Origin: Actinoallomurus spadix
GTDB lineage: Bacteria; Actinomycetota; Actinomycetes; Streptosporangiales; Streptosporangiaceae
DNA: 64,000 nt
Direction of reading: 5' to 3'
NCBI RefSeq assembly: GCF_024055725.1
Contig: NZ_JAMXMX010000019.1
Span: forward strand, 62,001 to 126,000
Within the stretch, counting starts at the first letter, position 1; every line of letters starts with the position of its first letter. Made by a program: the position numbers and the translations under genes. The notes beneath the pieces are model-generated. The model made no database searches. It worked only from the letters and a program-made list of their open reading frames with translations, and was not told where the DNA came from. This document shows positions 54,312 to 63,253 of the stretch, in pieces.

Positions 54312-55403
54312 CTACAGCCCGTGCCTGCGGCGCAGGAGCCGGGTGCTGAACACGCCCACCGGGACGGGCGCCCAGAAGGTCATGGCCCGGAACAGCAGGA
54401 CCCCTTCGGCCGCCTGGCCGGTCGGGACGTGCGCGGCCGCCAGCGCGGTGATCAGCGCGGCCTCGGTCGACCCGACCCCGGCGGGCGTCGGGATCGCCGC
54501 GCCGGCCGTGGCACCGAGCAGGTAGACGGCCGGCAGCGCGACGAAGGCGCCGCCGAGCGCGCCGGGCACGGCGAGCAGGCTGACCGCGAACGCCAGCGCC
54601 AGCGCGACGTGCGCGCCGGTCGACGCGGCGAGCGTCCACAGCAGGCAGCGCGGCCGATGGAGGAGGTGCCGCAGCGATCGGCCCACACCGGTCACCGTGG
54701 CGCGGGCCCAGGCCCGTGCCCGGCCGCCCGGCCAGCAGAACACGATCAGGCCGACGAGGATCGCCGCACCCGCCACCGAGAGGACGACCGGGACGATGAC
54801 CCCGGAATGACGGCTCATGACCCGGTCGAGGCGGATGGCCGGCACCGACGGGTCGCCCAGGCCGTTCCACACGCCGACGGCCAGCACCACGAGGCCGAGC
54901 TTCGTCACGCCCCGCATGAGACCGGCGGCGGCCATCGCCGCCGTCGCCTCGTACACCGGCAGGCCGCGCCGGGTGAGGTACCGGCAGGTGACGGCCGCGG
55001 AGCCGAGGCCGCTCGGCGCCAAACGGTTGGCCGCGGCCCCGGCGAACTGCGACGCCGTCACCTCCCACAGGCGCAGCCGCCGCCCGGAGACGCCGTCGGC
55101 CGCGGCGCGTACGCCGAGGCCCGACGCGAGGTAGTGCAGCGTCGCCAGGGCGGCGATCAGCGGCACGAACTCCCAGCGGATCCGGCAGGCACGGGCCGAC
55201 AGGTCCCCGGCCCAGTCGCGAAGGTCGACGTCGTGGAAGCCGATGTCGGTCAGGCGCGCGCCGGCGACCACCCCGCACAGCGCGGCGGCGAGCAGCCCGG
55301 CGGCCACCCGCGTTCGTATCGGGAACCGTGCGACGACCGACCCGTCGAGCCGCTCGACGACCGGGTCGGGCACCCGTCGCCGGGTCAGGATGCGCGGACT
55401 CAT
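54312..55403 (-). CDS. Lysylphosphatidylglycerol synthase-like transmembrane protein (UPF0104)
   Basis: 363 residues, about eight membrane helices. Family signatures: ASQFAGAAANRLAPSGLGSA, AVTCRYLTRRGLPVYEATAA and the C-terminal IPTPAGVGSTEAALITALAA. This is the flippase-like AglD/MprF membrane domain without the aminoacyl-transfer domain. Expected role in lipid or polyprenyl-glycan movement; unproven. ATG 55403 is preceded by GGGGGAGG and sets the start; 48 further upstream codons lack conserved features. Convergent with the response regulator. Confidence 0.88.
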   Translation of the reverse strand: MSPRILTRRRVPDPVVERLDGSVVARFPIRTRVAAGLLAAALCGVVAGARLTDIGFHDVDLRDWAGDLSARACRIRWEFVPLIAALATLHYLASGLGVRAAADGVSGRRLRLWEVTASQFAGAAANRLAPSGLGSAAVTCRYLTRRGLPVYEATAAMAAAGLMRGVTKLGLVVLAVGVWNGLGDPSVPAIRLDRVMSRHSGVIVPVVLSVAGAAILVGLIVFCWPGGRARAWARATVTGVGRSLRHLLHRPRCLLWTLAASTGAHVALALAFAVSLLAVPGALGGAFVALPAVYLLGATAGAAIPTPAGVGSTEAALITALAAAHVPTGQAAEGVLLFRAMTFWAPVPVGVFSTRLLRRRHGL

Positions 55404-55786
55404 GACCTCGACCTCCCCCGTCGGATGAAGCATTCGGGAAACGGGGGATGAGGGGCGGCTGACGTGATGGTTCCTCCAGGTCCACCGGCGGACGGTGCCG
55501 TAGCCGACCAGCGGCCGCCGTGGCGTGTCACTGCCTGAATGGTACAACGTGACTGCTGTGGGTGATCATGATTCCCGCGCGGCCCGGTGCCGTAGGGACG
55601 ATCGCACCCCGGCCTGGGCGTCGCCTCCACGCCGCCTGCGAGAAAGGTGAGCGTCCCGCTAACCGTGCGTTGAACGAGTACTGACCCGCGGCTCCCTACG
55701 CTGTCCGCAGCGATGACGAGGGGATCCACGCTTTTGCGGGAGCGAGAACGGCGGCCGGGCGCTCATTCACCCGAGAAGGTGTCCTG
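55404..55786. other. 383-bp divergent intergenic region
   Basis: No gene is supported here. It holds the promoters of the leftward membrane protein and the rightward esterase pair. TTGAAC near 55671 is followed at 21 bp by TACGCT, too wide for a standard promoter. AGAAGGTG lies just before the ATG at 55787. Otherwise I see nothing recognisable. Confidence 0.5.
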
Positions 55787-56863
55787 ATGGGCCTGACCGA
55801 CGGGCCGTTCGTCCTCCTGCTCGGGGTCCTGGGACTCGCCGCGTTCACGGCCTGCGTCGGCCTGTTGCCCCGGGTCTCGGCCGGTGGTGCGCGTCAGGCG
55901 GCGGCGCGGGCGGGCCTGGTGGTGGGCGCCCAGTCCGTCGTGGTGTTCGCGGTGCTCGTGGCGGTGAACTCCTCGTTCGGCTTCTTCGGGTCCTGGGCCG
56001 ACCTGTTCGGCACGGACCGGAGCCGGGTGCGGGTCGTCGGCGGAGCGGCCGGGGCCACGCCGCCCGCCGCCGCGGCGCAGCCGTCCCTGCGGCCCGCGTC
56101 CGACGCGTTGTCGCGCGCCCTGCCCCCGGACGAGGGGCGCCTCGACGCGGTCGTCTTCCACGGCCTGCGCTCCGGCGTCACGGCCACCGGCTACGTGTAC
56201 CTGCCCCCGCAGTACCTCCGGCACGATCACCGCCACCGGCGGCCGCCCGTCGTGCTCGTTCTCACGGCGGACGTGCGGGGCGCGCTCACCCGGCTGCGCC
56301 TGCCGTCGGTCGCGGCCCGTGAGGTCGCCGGCGGCGCGGTCCAGCCGACCGTGTACGTCCTCATGAGCCCGGTCGGCGCCTGCGTCGACGCACCCGGCGG
56401 CCGGCAGGCGAACACCTTCTTCGCCGAGGACGTGCCGATGGCGGTGGCGGCCTCCTACCGGGTCGCGCGGGACGGTCCCGGCTGGGGCGTCGTCGGGGAC
56501 GCGTACGGCGGTTACTGCGCGGCCAGGCTCGCGCTGCGGGACGGCGACCGCTTCACCGCGGCGGCCTGCGCCGCGTCGTCGTACGGCGCCCCGCCCGGTG
56601 ACCTCTACGGGCGCAGCTCGGCGATCCAGCGCGACGCCGACCTGCTCTGGACGCTGGGCCACCGCCCGCCGCCCCCGGCGCACCTCCTCGTCCTCACCGC
56701 CGGGGGCGCGCGCGAACCGGCCCGGCGGCTCACCGCCCTGGCCCGGCCGCCGGCGAGTGCCGAGACCCGCACCGTCCGTGGTGGCGGCGCGCTCCCGACC
56801 TGGCAGCGGGACCTTCCTGCCGTACTGCGATGGCTCAGCGGCCGGCTGAGCCCGGAGAGCTGA
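55787..56863 (+). CDS. Membrane-anchored esterase-like protein, catalytic residues lost
   Basis: 358 residues, paralogue of the next gene. Two N-terminal hydrophobic helices (GPFVLLLGVLGLAAFTACVG; VVGAQSVVVFAVLVAVNSSF) precede an alpha/beta-hydrolase esterase domain of the antigen 85/esterase D kind. The nucleophile elbow, GDSTGGYCA in the neighbour, reads GDAYGGYCA: residue 239 is alanine (GCG at 56501-56503). The histidine motif GGHHFSVWNREL of the neighbour is GGALPTWQRDL here, so the base is gone too. It should bind but not hydrolyse. The gene ends 5 bp before the next start, so the two are co-expressed. Confidence 0.85.
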   Translation: MGLTDGPFVLLLGVLGLAAFTACVGLLPRVSAGGARQAAARAGLVVGAQSVVVFAVLVAVNSSFGFFGSWADLFGTDRSRVRVVGGAAGATPPAAAAQPSLRPASDALSRALPPDEGRLDAVVFHGLRSGVTATGYVYLPPQYLRHDHRHRRPPVVLVLTADVRGALTRLRLPSVAAREVAGGAVQPTVYVLMSPVGACVDAPGGRQANTFFAEDVPMAVAASYRVARDGPGWGVVGDAYGGYCAARLALRDGDRFTAAACAASSYGAPPGDLYGRSSAIQRDADLLWTLGHRPPPPAHLLVLTAGGAREPARRLTALARPPASAETRTVRGGGALPTWQRDLPAVLRWLSGRLSPES

Positions 56864-56868
56864 CGTCG

Positions 56869-57978
56869 ATGGGCCTCACCGGCACCCCGTTCATCGTGCT
56901 CGTCTGCGTGCTCGCCCTGGCCGCCCTGGCCGGCGTGGTGTGGGTCGCGCCCTGGGCCGCGCGCGGCGTCCCGGCGCGGGTCGGCCTGCTGCTGGTCTCC
57001 CAGGTCCTCCTCCTGGCCGCCCTGCTCACCGTCGCCAACGCGTACTTCGCCTTCTATGGGTCGTGGGGCGACCTGCTGGGCATGCCCGGCGGCACGGGCG
57101 ATGCGGCGGGGCACCGCCCTCGGGGCGGGAGCGGCCCCGGCGGGCCGGACCCGCTGCTCGTGCCGGCGCACGACGCCTTCGTCGACGGGCACCGCCTTCC
57201 GGCCAAGGACGGGCGGCTGGAGGCGGTGACGATCCACGGCGCGCGGTCGGGGATCACCGCCCTGGCCTACGTCTACCTGCCGCCGCAGTACTTCCAGGAC
57301 CGGACCCGGCGGTTCCCGGTGACGCTGGCGCTCACCGGCTATCCCGGGAACGCCCGGAACCTCATCACCCGCCTCCGGCTTCCGCAGACGGCCGCCCAGG
57401 AGATCGCCGCCCGCCGCCTCAAGCCGATGATCTTCATCATGATGCGGCCCATGGTCACCCCGCCGCGCGACACGGAGTGCACCGACGTCCCGGACGGCCC
57501 GCTCGCCGAGACGTTCTTCGCGCGCGACCTGCCCGCCGCGGTCCAGGAGGCGTACCGCACCGTGCCGGCCCCCGCCGGATGGAGCGCGATGGGGGACTCC
57601 ACCGGCGGGTACTGCGCGCTGAAGCTCGCCATGCGCCACTCGGACCGGTACGCCGCCGGGATCTCCCTGTCGGGCTACTACAAGGCGCTGCGCGACATCA
57701 CCACCGGCGACCTGTACGGCGGGAGTCCGGCGTACCGGAATGAGAACGACCTGGTCTGGCGGCTCCGGCACCGGCCCGCCCCGCCGGTCGACGTCCTGGT
57801 GACGACCAGCCGGGTGGGGGAGAGGGACTACCGGGCGACCCGGCGGTTCATCGCGCTCGTCCGCCCCCCGATGCGCGTCGCCTCGATCACCCTCCCCACG
57901 GGCGGGCACCACTTCAGCGTCTGGAACCGCGAGCTCACCCCCGCGCTCCGCTGGCTGAACGACCGCCTCGGCGTGTGA
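56869..57978 (+). CDS. Membrane-anchored esterase (antigen 85-like alpha/beta hydrolase)
   Basis: 369 residues. N-terminal helices (PFIVLVCVLALAALAGVVWV; VGLLLVSQVLLLAALLTVAN) anchor it, with the catalytic domain probably outside. Nucleophile Ser244 in MGDSTGGYCALKLAM, histidine in PTGGHHFSVWNRELTPALRW near 345, and conserved ALAYVYLPPQYFQDRTRRFP. Possible roles are acyl transfer or ester hydrolysis at the envelope. ATG 56869 makes its N-terminus align with the paralogue (both MGLT). The frame extends 13 codons upstream without a better start. Confidence 0.88.
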   Translation: MGLTGTPFIVLVCVLALAALAGVVWVAPWAARGVPARVGLLLVSQVLLLAALLTVANAYFAFYGSWGDLLGMPGGTGDAAGHRPRGGSGPGGPDPLLVPAHDAFVDGHRLPAKDGRLEAVTIHGARSGITALAYVYLPPQYFQDRTRRFPVTLALTGYPGNARNLITRLRLPQTAAQEIAARRLKPMIFIMMRPMVTPPRDTECTDVPDGPLAETFFARDLPAAVQEAYRTVPAPAGWSAMGDSTGGYCALKLAMRHSDRYAAGISLSGYYKALRDITTGDLYGGSPAYRNENDLVWRLRHRPAPPVDVLVTTSRVGERDYRATRRFIALVRPPMRVASITLPTGGHHFSVWNRELTPALRWLNDRLGV

Positions 57979-58049
57979 CACACCCGCCCGGCACCTTCCG
58001 GCATGGCGTCTCCGGACCCGGCGTCCCAGGACCAGAAGCCCCCGGACCC

Positions 58050-58072
58050 GGCGCCCCGGAGCCGGGGGCGCC
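58050..58072. terminator. Hairpin between convergent genes
   Basis: GGCGCCCC (58050-58057) pairs perfectly with GGGGCGCC (58065-58072), 7-base loop, between the esterase gene ending at 57978 and the membrane gene ending at 58084. A GC-rich CCGGACCCGGCG direct repeat flanks it. Confidence 0.6.
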
Positions 58073-58083
58073 GGCGCGCGGTC

Positions 58084-59697
58084 TCAGCCCTGGCAGGAGG
58101 AGCCGCGGGGGAGGCCGTACGGCGCGCCGATGCGGTAGCGGCCGGGGGCGGGGGCGTAGAACCGGGTCCAGTCGCCCTCCTTCGCGAGGCAGCCCGGCCG
58201 TCCGCCGAGGACCTTCAGCCACGGGGACCAGGGCACCCGGAGCAGCACCGAACCACTGGAGGAAACCGTGACGTCCAGCTCGTTGTCGAGCGCGCGGTTC
58301 ACGGTCGCCGGCGGATCGGCGAGCGGGACGGCGTCGGTGACGCGGTACAGCCGCCAGTGCCGGTTGTGCCAGACCGGCCGCAGCCAGGGCTGGCCCGCGC
58401 GGACGATCCGGGCCTCGTCGATGGCCTGCCAGTCGGGCTGGGCGGAGGGCAGGACGACGTAGCCCACGGCCCAGCGGCGCAGCCAGTCGTGGTAGGTGTC
58501 CGCGTTCAGCGTCCCGTCGTAGAACAGGGCGTTGCGCTGCACGTCGGCCTGGCGGTTCCAGCCGCGCGCCAGGTTGACGTGCGTGGCGAGCTCGGAGGCC
58601 TCCAGGTGGGTGCGCTCGGGCACGACCTCGACCCGGCTCTGGTCGGCGCGCACCCGGCGCAGCTCGCCGACGAGGCTCGTCGTGTGCCCGACGGTCGCGG
58701 CCGTGTTGACGAGGTCGAACACCGGCCGGGCCACCTGGGAGATCACCGTGGCCGCGAAGGCGATGTACAGGACGGCCATGCGCCGGTGCAGCGCCGCGGC
58801 CAGCAGCGCGGTCCCGCCGAACAGCAGCGCCATCCGGTCGACGTTGCTGCCCACCTGGGACGGGATCACCCAGGTGAGGACGGTCCCGATGGCGTACACC
58901 ACCGCCCCCAGGCGTATGGTCCGCCATCCGCGCGGCGCGAACGCGACCAGGGCCACCGAGGCGACCACGGGGGCCACCACGAGGTACCAGGGGAACGGCT
59001 GGACGCCCTCGAATGGGAAGAACAGCGCGGATCCCCCCACGACCACCGGCGGCCCGGCGGCCACGGCGTACGCGGCCGGGCGGCGGCGGGTGAGGAACAG
59101 CGCGGCGGCGACCACTTCCAGGAACAGGCCCGCGACCGGGCTGGCGAGCGTGGCCAGCACGCCGAGGCCGATGATGGCGACGGCGCGGAGCACGCGGGGA
59201 CCGCGCGGCACGAACACCACCGTCACGGCGGCCAGCCCGAAGAACACGCCCAGTGCGAAGGTGACGCGGCCGGACACGGCGTTGCAGGACAGGGAGAAGG
59301 CGGCCCACAACGCGGGCGCGAGCGGGCGTGAGACGCCCGAGCGGACGAGGAGGAGGGCGACCAGGGCCGCGGAGAGCGTGCCGGCGATCACCGCGGCCGT
59401 GCGCACGCCGATCAGCGCCATGAGGTACGGCGAGATGACGCTGTAGGACATCGGGTGCATACCGCCGTACCACGCGAAGTTGTACGCGGAACCGGGGTGA
59501 CGCCCTACGAATCGCGTCCAGGCGTACTGCGCGGCGAGGTCACCGCCGTCGGTCGCGGCGTATCTCGCCCACAGCAGATGCAGGATCGCCGCGGCGGCCG
59601 TCGCCACCACGATCGGGTGGAACAGCCATCGCCGGTGGTTGGACCGGCGGGTACGTGGAACGTCGGCCCTGGGGGCCGGCTGCAGCGTCGTGGTCAT
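58084..59697 (-). CDS. Large polytopic membrane protein, unknown function (GT-C-like)
   Basis: 537 residues. About eleven hydrophobic helices from ~28 to ~330, with a first extracytoplasmic loop YAWTRFVGRHPGSAYNFAWY, then a soluble C-terminal domain of ~190 residues (NRQADVQRNALFYDGTLNAD; WHNRHWRLYRVTDAVPLADP). The topology resembles GT-C glycosyltransferases, and homologues in actinomycetes are often labelled MFS or hypothetical; no DxD-type motif can be pointed to with confidence. ATG 59697. Divergent from the FHA-ABC gene. Confidence 0.75.
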   Translation of the reverse strand: MTTTLQPAPRADVPRTRRSNHRRWLFHPIVVATAAAAILHLLWARYAATDGGDLAAQYAWTRFVGRHPGSAYNFAWYGGMHPMSYSVISPYLMALIGVRTAAVIAGTLSAALVALLLVRSGVSRPLAPALWAAFSLSCNAVSGRVTFALGVFFGLAAVTVVFVPRGPRVLRAVAIIGLGVLATLASPVAGLFLEVVAAALFLTRRRPAAYAVAAGPPVVVGGSALFFPFEGVQPFPWYLVVAPVVASVALVAFAPRGWRTIRLGAVVYAIGTVLTWVIPSQVGSNVDRMALLFGGTALLAAALHRRMAVLYIAFAATVISQVARPVFDLVNTAATVGHTTSLVGELRRVRADQSRVEVVPERTHLEASELATHVNLARGWNRQADVQRNALFYDGTLNADTYHDWLRRWAVGYVVLPSAQPDWQAIDEARIVRAGQPWLRPVWHNRHWRLYRVTDAVPLADPPATVNRALDNELDVTVSSSGSVLLRVPWSPWLKVLGGRPGCLAKEGDWTRFYAPAPGRYRIGAPYGLPRGSSCQG

Positions 59698-59867
59698 CGC
59701 CCGGCGGCACTCTCCGGATGCGCCTGGTGAGACGCCTGAGGCTCGGGGGACATTCGGTCAATGATCGAGGATGCGCGGCCCGGGGGCAAATCAGGCACGC
59801 CGACGGGAGATAAATGCCCTCCCCGTCATATCGGTCCTGAGTGGATGTCTCCCACTTTTGCGAAACA

Positions 59868-59897
59868 TTGCAGCGTATGTCGGCGAAGCCCTAGTGT
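59868..59897 (+). promoter_or_regulatory. Candidate promoter of the FHA-ABC gene
   Basis: TTGCAG (59868-59873) and TAGTGT (59892-59897) are 18 bp apart, in a locally AT-richer stretch 77 bp upstream of the GTG at 59974. The match is moderate. Confidence 0.35.
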
Positions 59898-59973
59898 TTA
59901 GCCTCGGCCAGGGGAGGCGCGTCCGTAGAACCGCTCACCCGGCGCTACGGGGCAGTGACGGGAAGGCGGTTTC

Positions 59974-62886
59974 GTGACTCAGCTTTTCGTGGATGGCAAC
60001 GGCACTTCGGTGGCTCTTGATCCACGACGCGCCTACCGCGTGGGCCGGGATCCGGGATCGGACATCGTCATCGCCGTCGACGGCGTCTCCCGTACCCACG
60101 CGATCCTCCGCTTCGACGCAGGTCAGTGGGTGCTCGAGGACAACGGCAGCGCCAACGGCACCTACCAGGACGGCCACCGGATCCAGCGCGTCGTCGTCGC
60201 GCCGGGCACCCAGGTCCGCCTCGGCCACCCGGCGGAGGGCGTCCCGCTCGTCTTCCGGGCCGCTCAGGCCACGCCCGCCACCACGCCGGGCTCCGCCGCT
60301 CCGGGACCCACGGGGCCGGGCTCGCCCGCCGCGCCGCCGGCCGCCGGTCCGGGATACCCGCCGTCGGGTGCGCCGGGCACCGCGCCCGCCGCCCAGGGCG
60401 GCCATCCCGCTCCGGGCCGCCCGCCCGCGTCCGAGCCGTCCCCGCGCCCGGCCGTGCCGTATCAGCAGGACGCGTCCCCGCAGGCGGCGCCGCCCGCGGG
60501 GCCGTCGCAGCCGGGCGTTCCCGGCCAGTACCCTCCGCAGGCCGCCGGTGGGGGTGCGCCCTACGGCCATCCGCCCGCGGCCCAGGGCGCCCCGGCGGGC
60601 GGGACCGAGGCGCACGGCTACCCGCCCGCGCCCGAGGCGTACCCCGGCCAGATCCCCCCGACGATCGATCCGTCCGCCACGGGCCGGCCCGGCCCGTACC
60701 CCGGCGCGGCACCCGACCGGCAGGCCGCCCCGTACGGCGGGACTCCTCCCCAGACGCCCCCCGGATACGGCGGCGGCCCGGCCCCGTACCCGCCTCCCCC
60801 CGGACCCGGCGGCCCGGGCGGAGTTGCGGGGCAGCCCGGTCCGGGCGGCGTTGCGGGACAGCCGGGACCCGGCCCGCGGCCGCGGTCGCCGATCGTGCAG
60901 ACGATGAGCGGGCAGTACCGCGAGCCCACGCAGATCCGCAGGCTCGAGGGGTCGCGGGTCGTGCGCATCGGCCGCGGACCCGAGAACGACATGGTCATCG
61001 CGGACCTGCGGGTGTCACGCCAGCACGCCGAGCTGCGCTCCACCGGCGGAACGTACGAGATCGTCGACCTGGGCAGCCGCAGCGGCACCTACGTCAACGG
61101 CCGGCAGGTGCAGCGGGCGCCGATCGGCCCGCAGGACATCATCGGCATCGGGCCCTCGACGTTCCACCTCGTCGACGACGTCCTCATGGAGTACGTCGAC
61201 GCCGGCGCGGTACGGCTCAGCGCGCACGACCTCACCGTCACCGTCGACAAGGGCAAGGTGCTGCTCGACCACGTGACGTTCCCGCTCGGCGAGAAGTGCC
61301 TCGTCGCGGTCATCGGGCCCAGCGGCTCGGGCAAGTCGACGCTGCTGCGCGCGCTCACCGGCCTGCGGCCCGCCGACCAGGGCATGGTGTCCTACGACGG
61401 GCGCGACCTGTACCGCGACTACGCCGAGCTGCGCTCCCGCATCGGGCTCGTGCCGCAGGACGACATCCTGCACACGCAGCTGACGGTGCGCCGCGCGCTC
61501 CTGTACGCCGCGGAGCTGCGGTTCCCCGACGACACCCGGCAGAGCGAGCGCAAGGCGCGCGTCGACGAGGTCCTCAAGGAACTCTCCCTGGACCACCGCA
61601 GGGACAACAAGGTCTCCGCGCTGTCCGGCGGCCAGCGCAAGCGCGTCAGCGTCGCCCTGGAGCTGCTGACCAAACCGTCGCTGCTCTTCCTCGACGAACC
61701 GACCTCCGGCCTCGACCCGGGCCTGGACAAGTCGGTGATGCAGATGCTGCGCGGCCTGGCCGACGACGGCCGTACGGTCGCCGTGGTCACCCACAGCGTC
61801 GCGAACCTCGACATCTGCGACCGCCTGCTCGTCATGGCGCCCGGCGGCCGGATCGCCTACTTCGGCCCGCCGAAGGAGGCGCTGCCGTTCCTCGGCTTCG
61901 ACGACTGGGCGGACGTCTTCCAGGCGTTCGACGACCAGTCCATCGACTGGGGCGGCCGCTACCTGCACTCCGCCGAGCACCAGCGGTACGTCCAGGCCGA
62001 GCTGGTCCAGCCGGCCGCGCCGCAGACCGGGCCGGTCGCCTCCTACCAGCCGCCGCCCAAGCCGCAGAAGTGGCCGGAGCAGCTGAGCACGCTGATCCGC
62101 CGCTACGTGCGGGGCATCGCCGCGGACCCGATGTTCCTCGGCATCACCGTGCTGCTGCCGATCATCATGGGCCTGCTGGCCCGCGTGGTGCCCACCGGCG
62201 ACCTGCTCGCCCGCCCGGGCACGAACGGCCAGGCGGCCAACCTCCTGCTGATCCTGTGCATCGGCGGATGCCTCACCGGCGCCGCCAACGCGGTGCGCGA
62301 ACTCGTCAAGGAAAGACCGATCTACCAGCGAGAACGCGCGGTCGGACTGTCCAGATCCGCGTATCTCGCCTCGAAACTGCTCGTGCTGGGCCTGATCACC
62401 ATCGGGCAGGGGATCGTGCTGACCCTGGTGGCCATGCTCGGCGTCAAGACGCACGACAAGGGCGTGATCACCACTCCGCTCACCGAACTGGTCCTCGCGA
62501 TCGCCCTGCTGTCCTTCACCGCGATGGCCCTGGGCCTGCTGATCTCCGCGCTGGTCAAGACCAGCGAGATGACGATGCCGCTCCTGGTCATGTCGACGCT
62601 GGTCCAGGTGGTCTTCTGCGGCGCCCTCGTCCACCTGGACGGCAAGCCGGTGCTGGAGCAGCTCTCGTGGCTGGTGCCCGCCCGGTGGGCGCTCGCCGCG
62701 ATGGCCGGCACCCTCGACGCCGGGCAGCTGATCCCGCACCGCGACACCCCGCCGGACCCGCTGTGGAAGCAGGACCTCGCCACGTGGAGCCTGGACATGG
62801 GCGTCATGCTCCTGCAGGTCGTCGTCCTGTCCTTCCTGGTGGCCCGGATGCTCCGCCGTCAGGAGCCGGAGGTCATGCGGAAGTGA
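59974..62886 (+). CDS. FHA domain-ABC transporter fusion (Rv1747-like)
   Basis: 970 residues. FHA1 spans ~1-90 (YRVGRDPGSDIVIAVDGVSR, DNGSANGTYQDGHRI). A proline/glycine-rich linker of ~200 residues follows. FHA2 at ~310-400 has RIGRGPENDMVIADLRVSRQ and LGSRSGTYVNGRQV. The ABCG-type ATPase has Walker A GPSGSGKST near 449, signature LSGGQRKRVSVAL near 549 and Walker B LLFLDEPTSGLD. The ABC2-type membrane domain spans ~700-960 (PRKERPIYQRERAVGL-type region and six helices). In mycobacteria the homologue exports cell-envelope lipid and is controlled by Ser/Thr kinase phosphorylation read by its FHA domains. GTG start. Confidence 0.94.
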   Translation: MTQLFVDGNGTSVALDPRRAYRVGRDPGSDIVIAVDGVSRTHAILRFDAGQWVLEDNGSANGTYQDGHRIQRVVVAPGTQVRLGHPAEGVPLVFRAAQATPATTPGSAAPGPTGPGSPAAPPAAGPGYPPSGAPGTAPAAQGGHPAPGRPPASEPSPRPAVPYQQDASPQAAPPAGPSQPGVPGQYPPQAAGGGAPYGHPPAAQGAPAGGTEAHGYPPAPEAYPGQIPPTIDPSATGRPGPYPGAAPDRQAAPYGGTPPQTPPGYGGGPAPYPPPPGPGGPGGVAGQPGPGGVAGQPGPGPRPRSPIVQTMSGQYREPTQIRRLEGSRVVRIGRGPENDMVIADLRVSRQHAELRSTGGTYEIVDLGSRSGTYVNGRQVQRAPIGPQDIIGIGPSTFHLVDDVLMEYVDAGAVRLSAHDLTVTVDKGKVLLDHVTFPLGEKCLVAVIGPSGSGKSTLLRALTGLRPADQGMVSYDGRDLYRDYAELRSRIGLVPQDDILHTQLTVRRALLYAAELRFPDDTRQSERKARVDEVLKELSLDHRRDNKVSALSGGQRKRVSVALELLTKPSLLFLDEPTSGLDPGLDKSVMQMLRGLADDGRTVAVVTHSVANLDICDRLLVMAPGGRIAYFGPPKEALPFLGFDDWADVFQAFDDQSIDWGGRYLHSAEHQRYVQAELVQPAAPQTGPVASYQPPPKPQKWPEQLSTLIRRYVRGIAADPMFLGITVLLPIIMGLLARVVPTGDLLARPGTNGQAANLLLILCIGGCLTGAANAVRELVKERPIYQRERAVGLSRSAYLASKLLVLGLITIGQGIVLTLVAMLGVKTHDKGVITTPLTELVLAIALLSFTAMALGLLISALVKTSEMTMPLLVMSTLVQVVFCGALVHLDGKPVLEQLSWLVPARWALAAMAGTLDAGQLIPHRDTPPDPLWKQDLATWSLDMGVMLLQVVVLSFLVARMLRRQEPEVMRK

Positions 62887-63101
62887 CGCCGGACCCGCGC
62901 GCGGCGGCCCCGCATCCGGGGATCGACACCTCGGTGCCGCACACGGCCGACCCGATCGTGCCGGCCCACGCGCGGGCGCTGCCGTCCCGAGAGCAGCAGG
63001 ACCGCGCCACCATCGTGGCGGCCGACCTTCGCGAGCCGGAGCAGGTCCTCGCCGATCTCTCGATCCGCGGAGTCATCGACTTCGACCGGCCGGCCGGCTG
63101 A
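62883..63101 (+). CDS. Small unknown protein translationally coupled to the FHA-ABC gene
   Basis: 72 residues from a GTG that overlaps the upstream stop (GTGA). The sequence is soluble and acidic toward the C-terminus (ATIVAADLREPEQVLADLSI), with a proline/histidine-rich start. I do not recognise a family. The tight overlap and clean stop argue that it is real and perhaps an accessory to the transporter. Confidence 0.55.
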   Translation: MTPDPRAAAPHPGIDTSVPHTADPIVPAHARALPSREQQDRATIVAADLREPEQVLADLSIRGVIDFDRPAG

Positions 63102-63253
63102 CGAGGCGCGGACAGGCGGTCTCCGGGACACGGCCGTGACCGGCCTGCCGGCCTGACGCCGCGCGGACGGGCGGCCGGCGGCCGGATGAGGCCCCTCCCG
63201 GGTCCGCGCGCCGCCGCGAGCCGTACCATCATGAGGCCGAAAGGGGATGAGGA

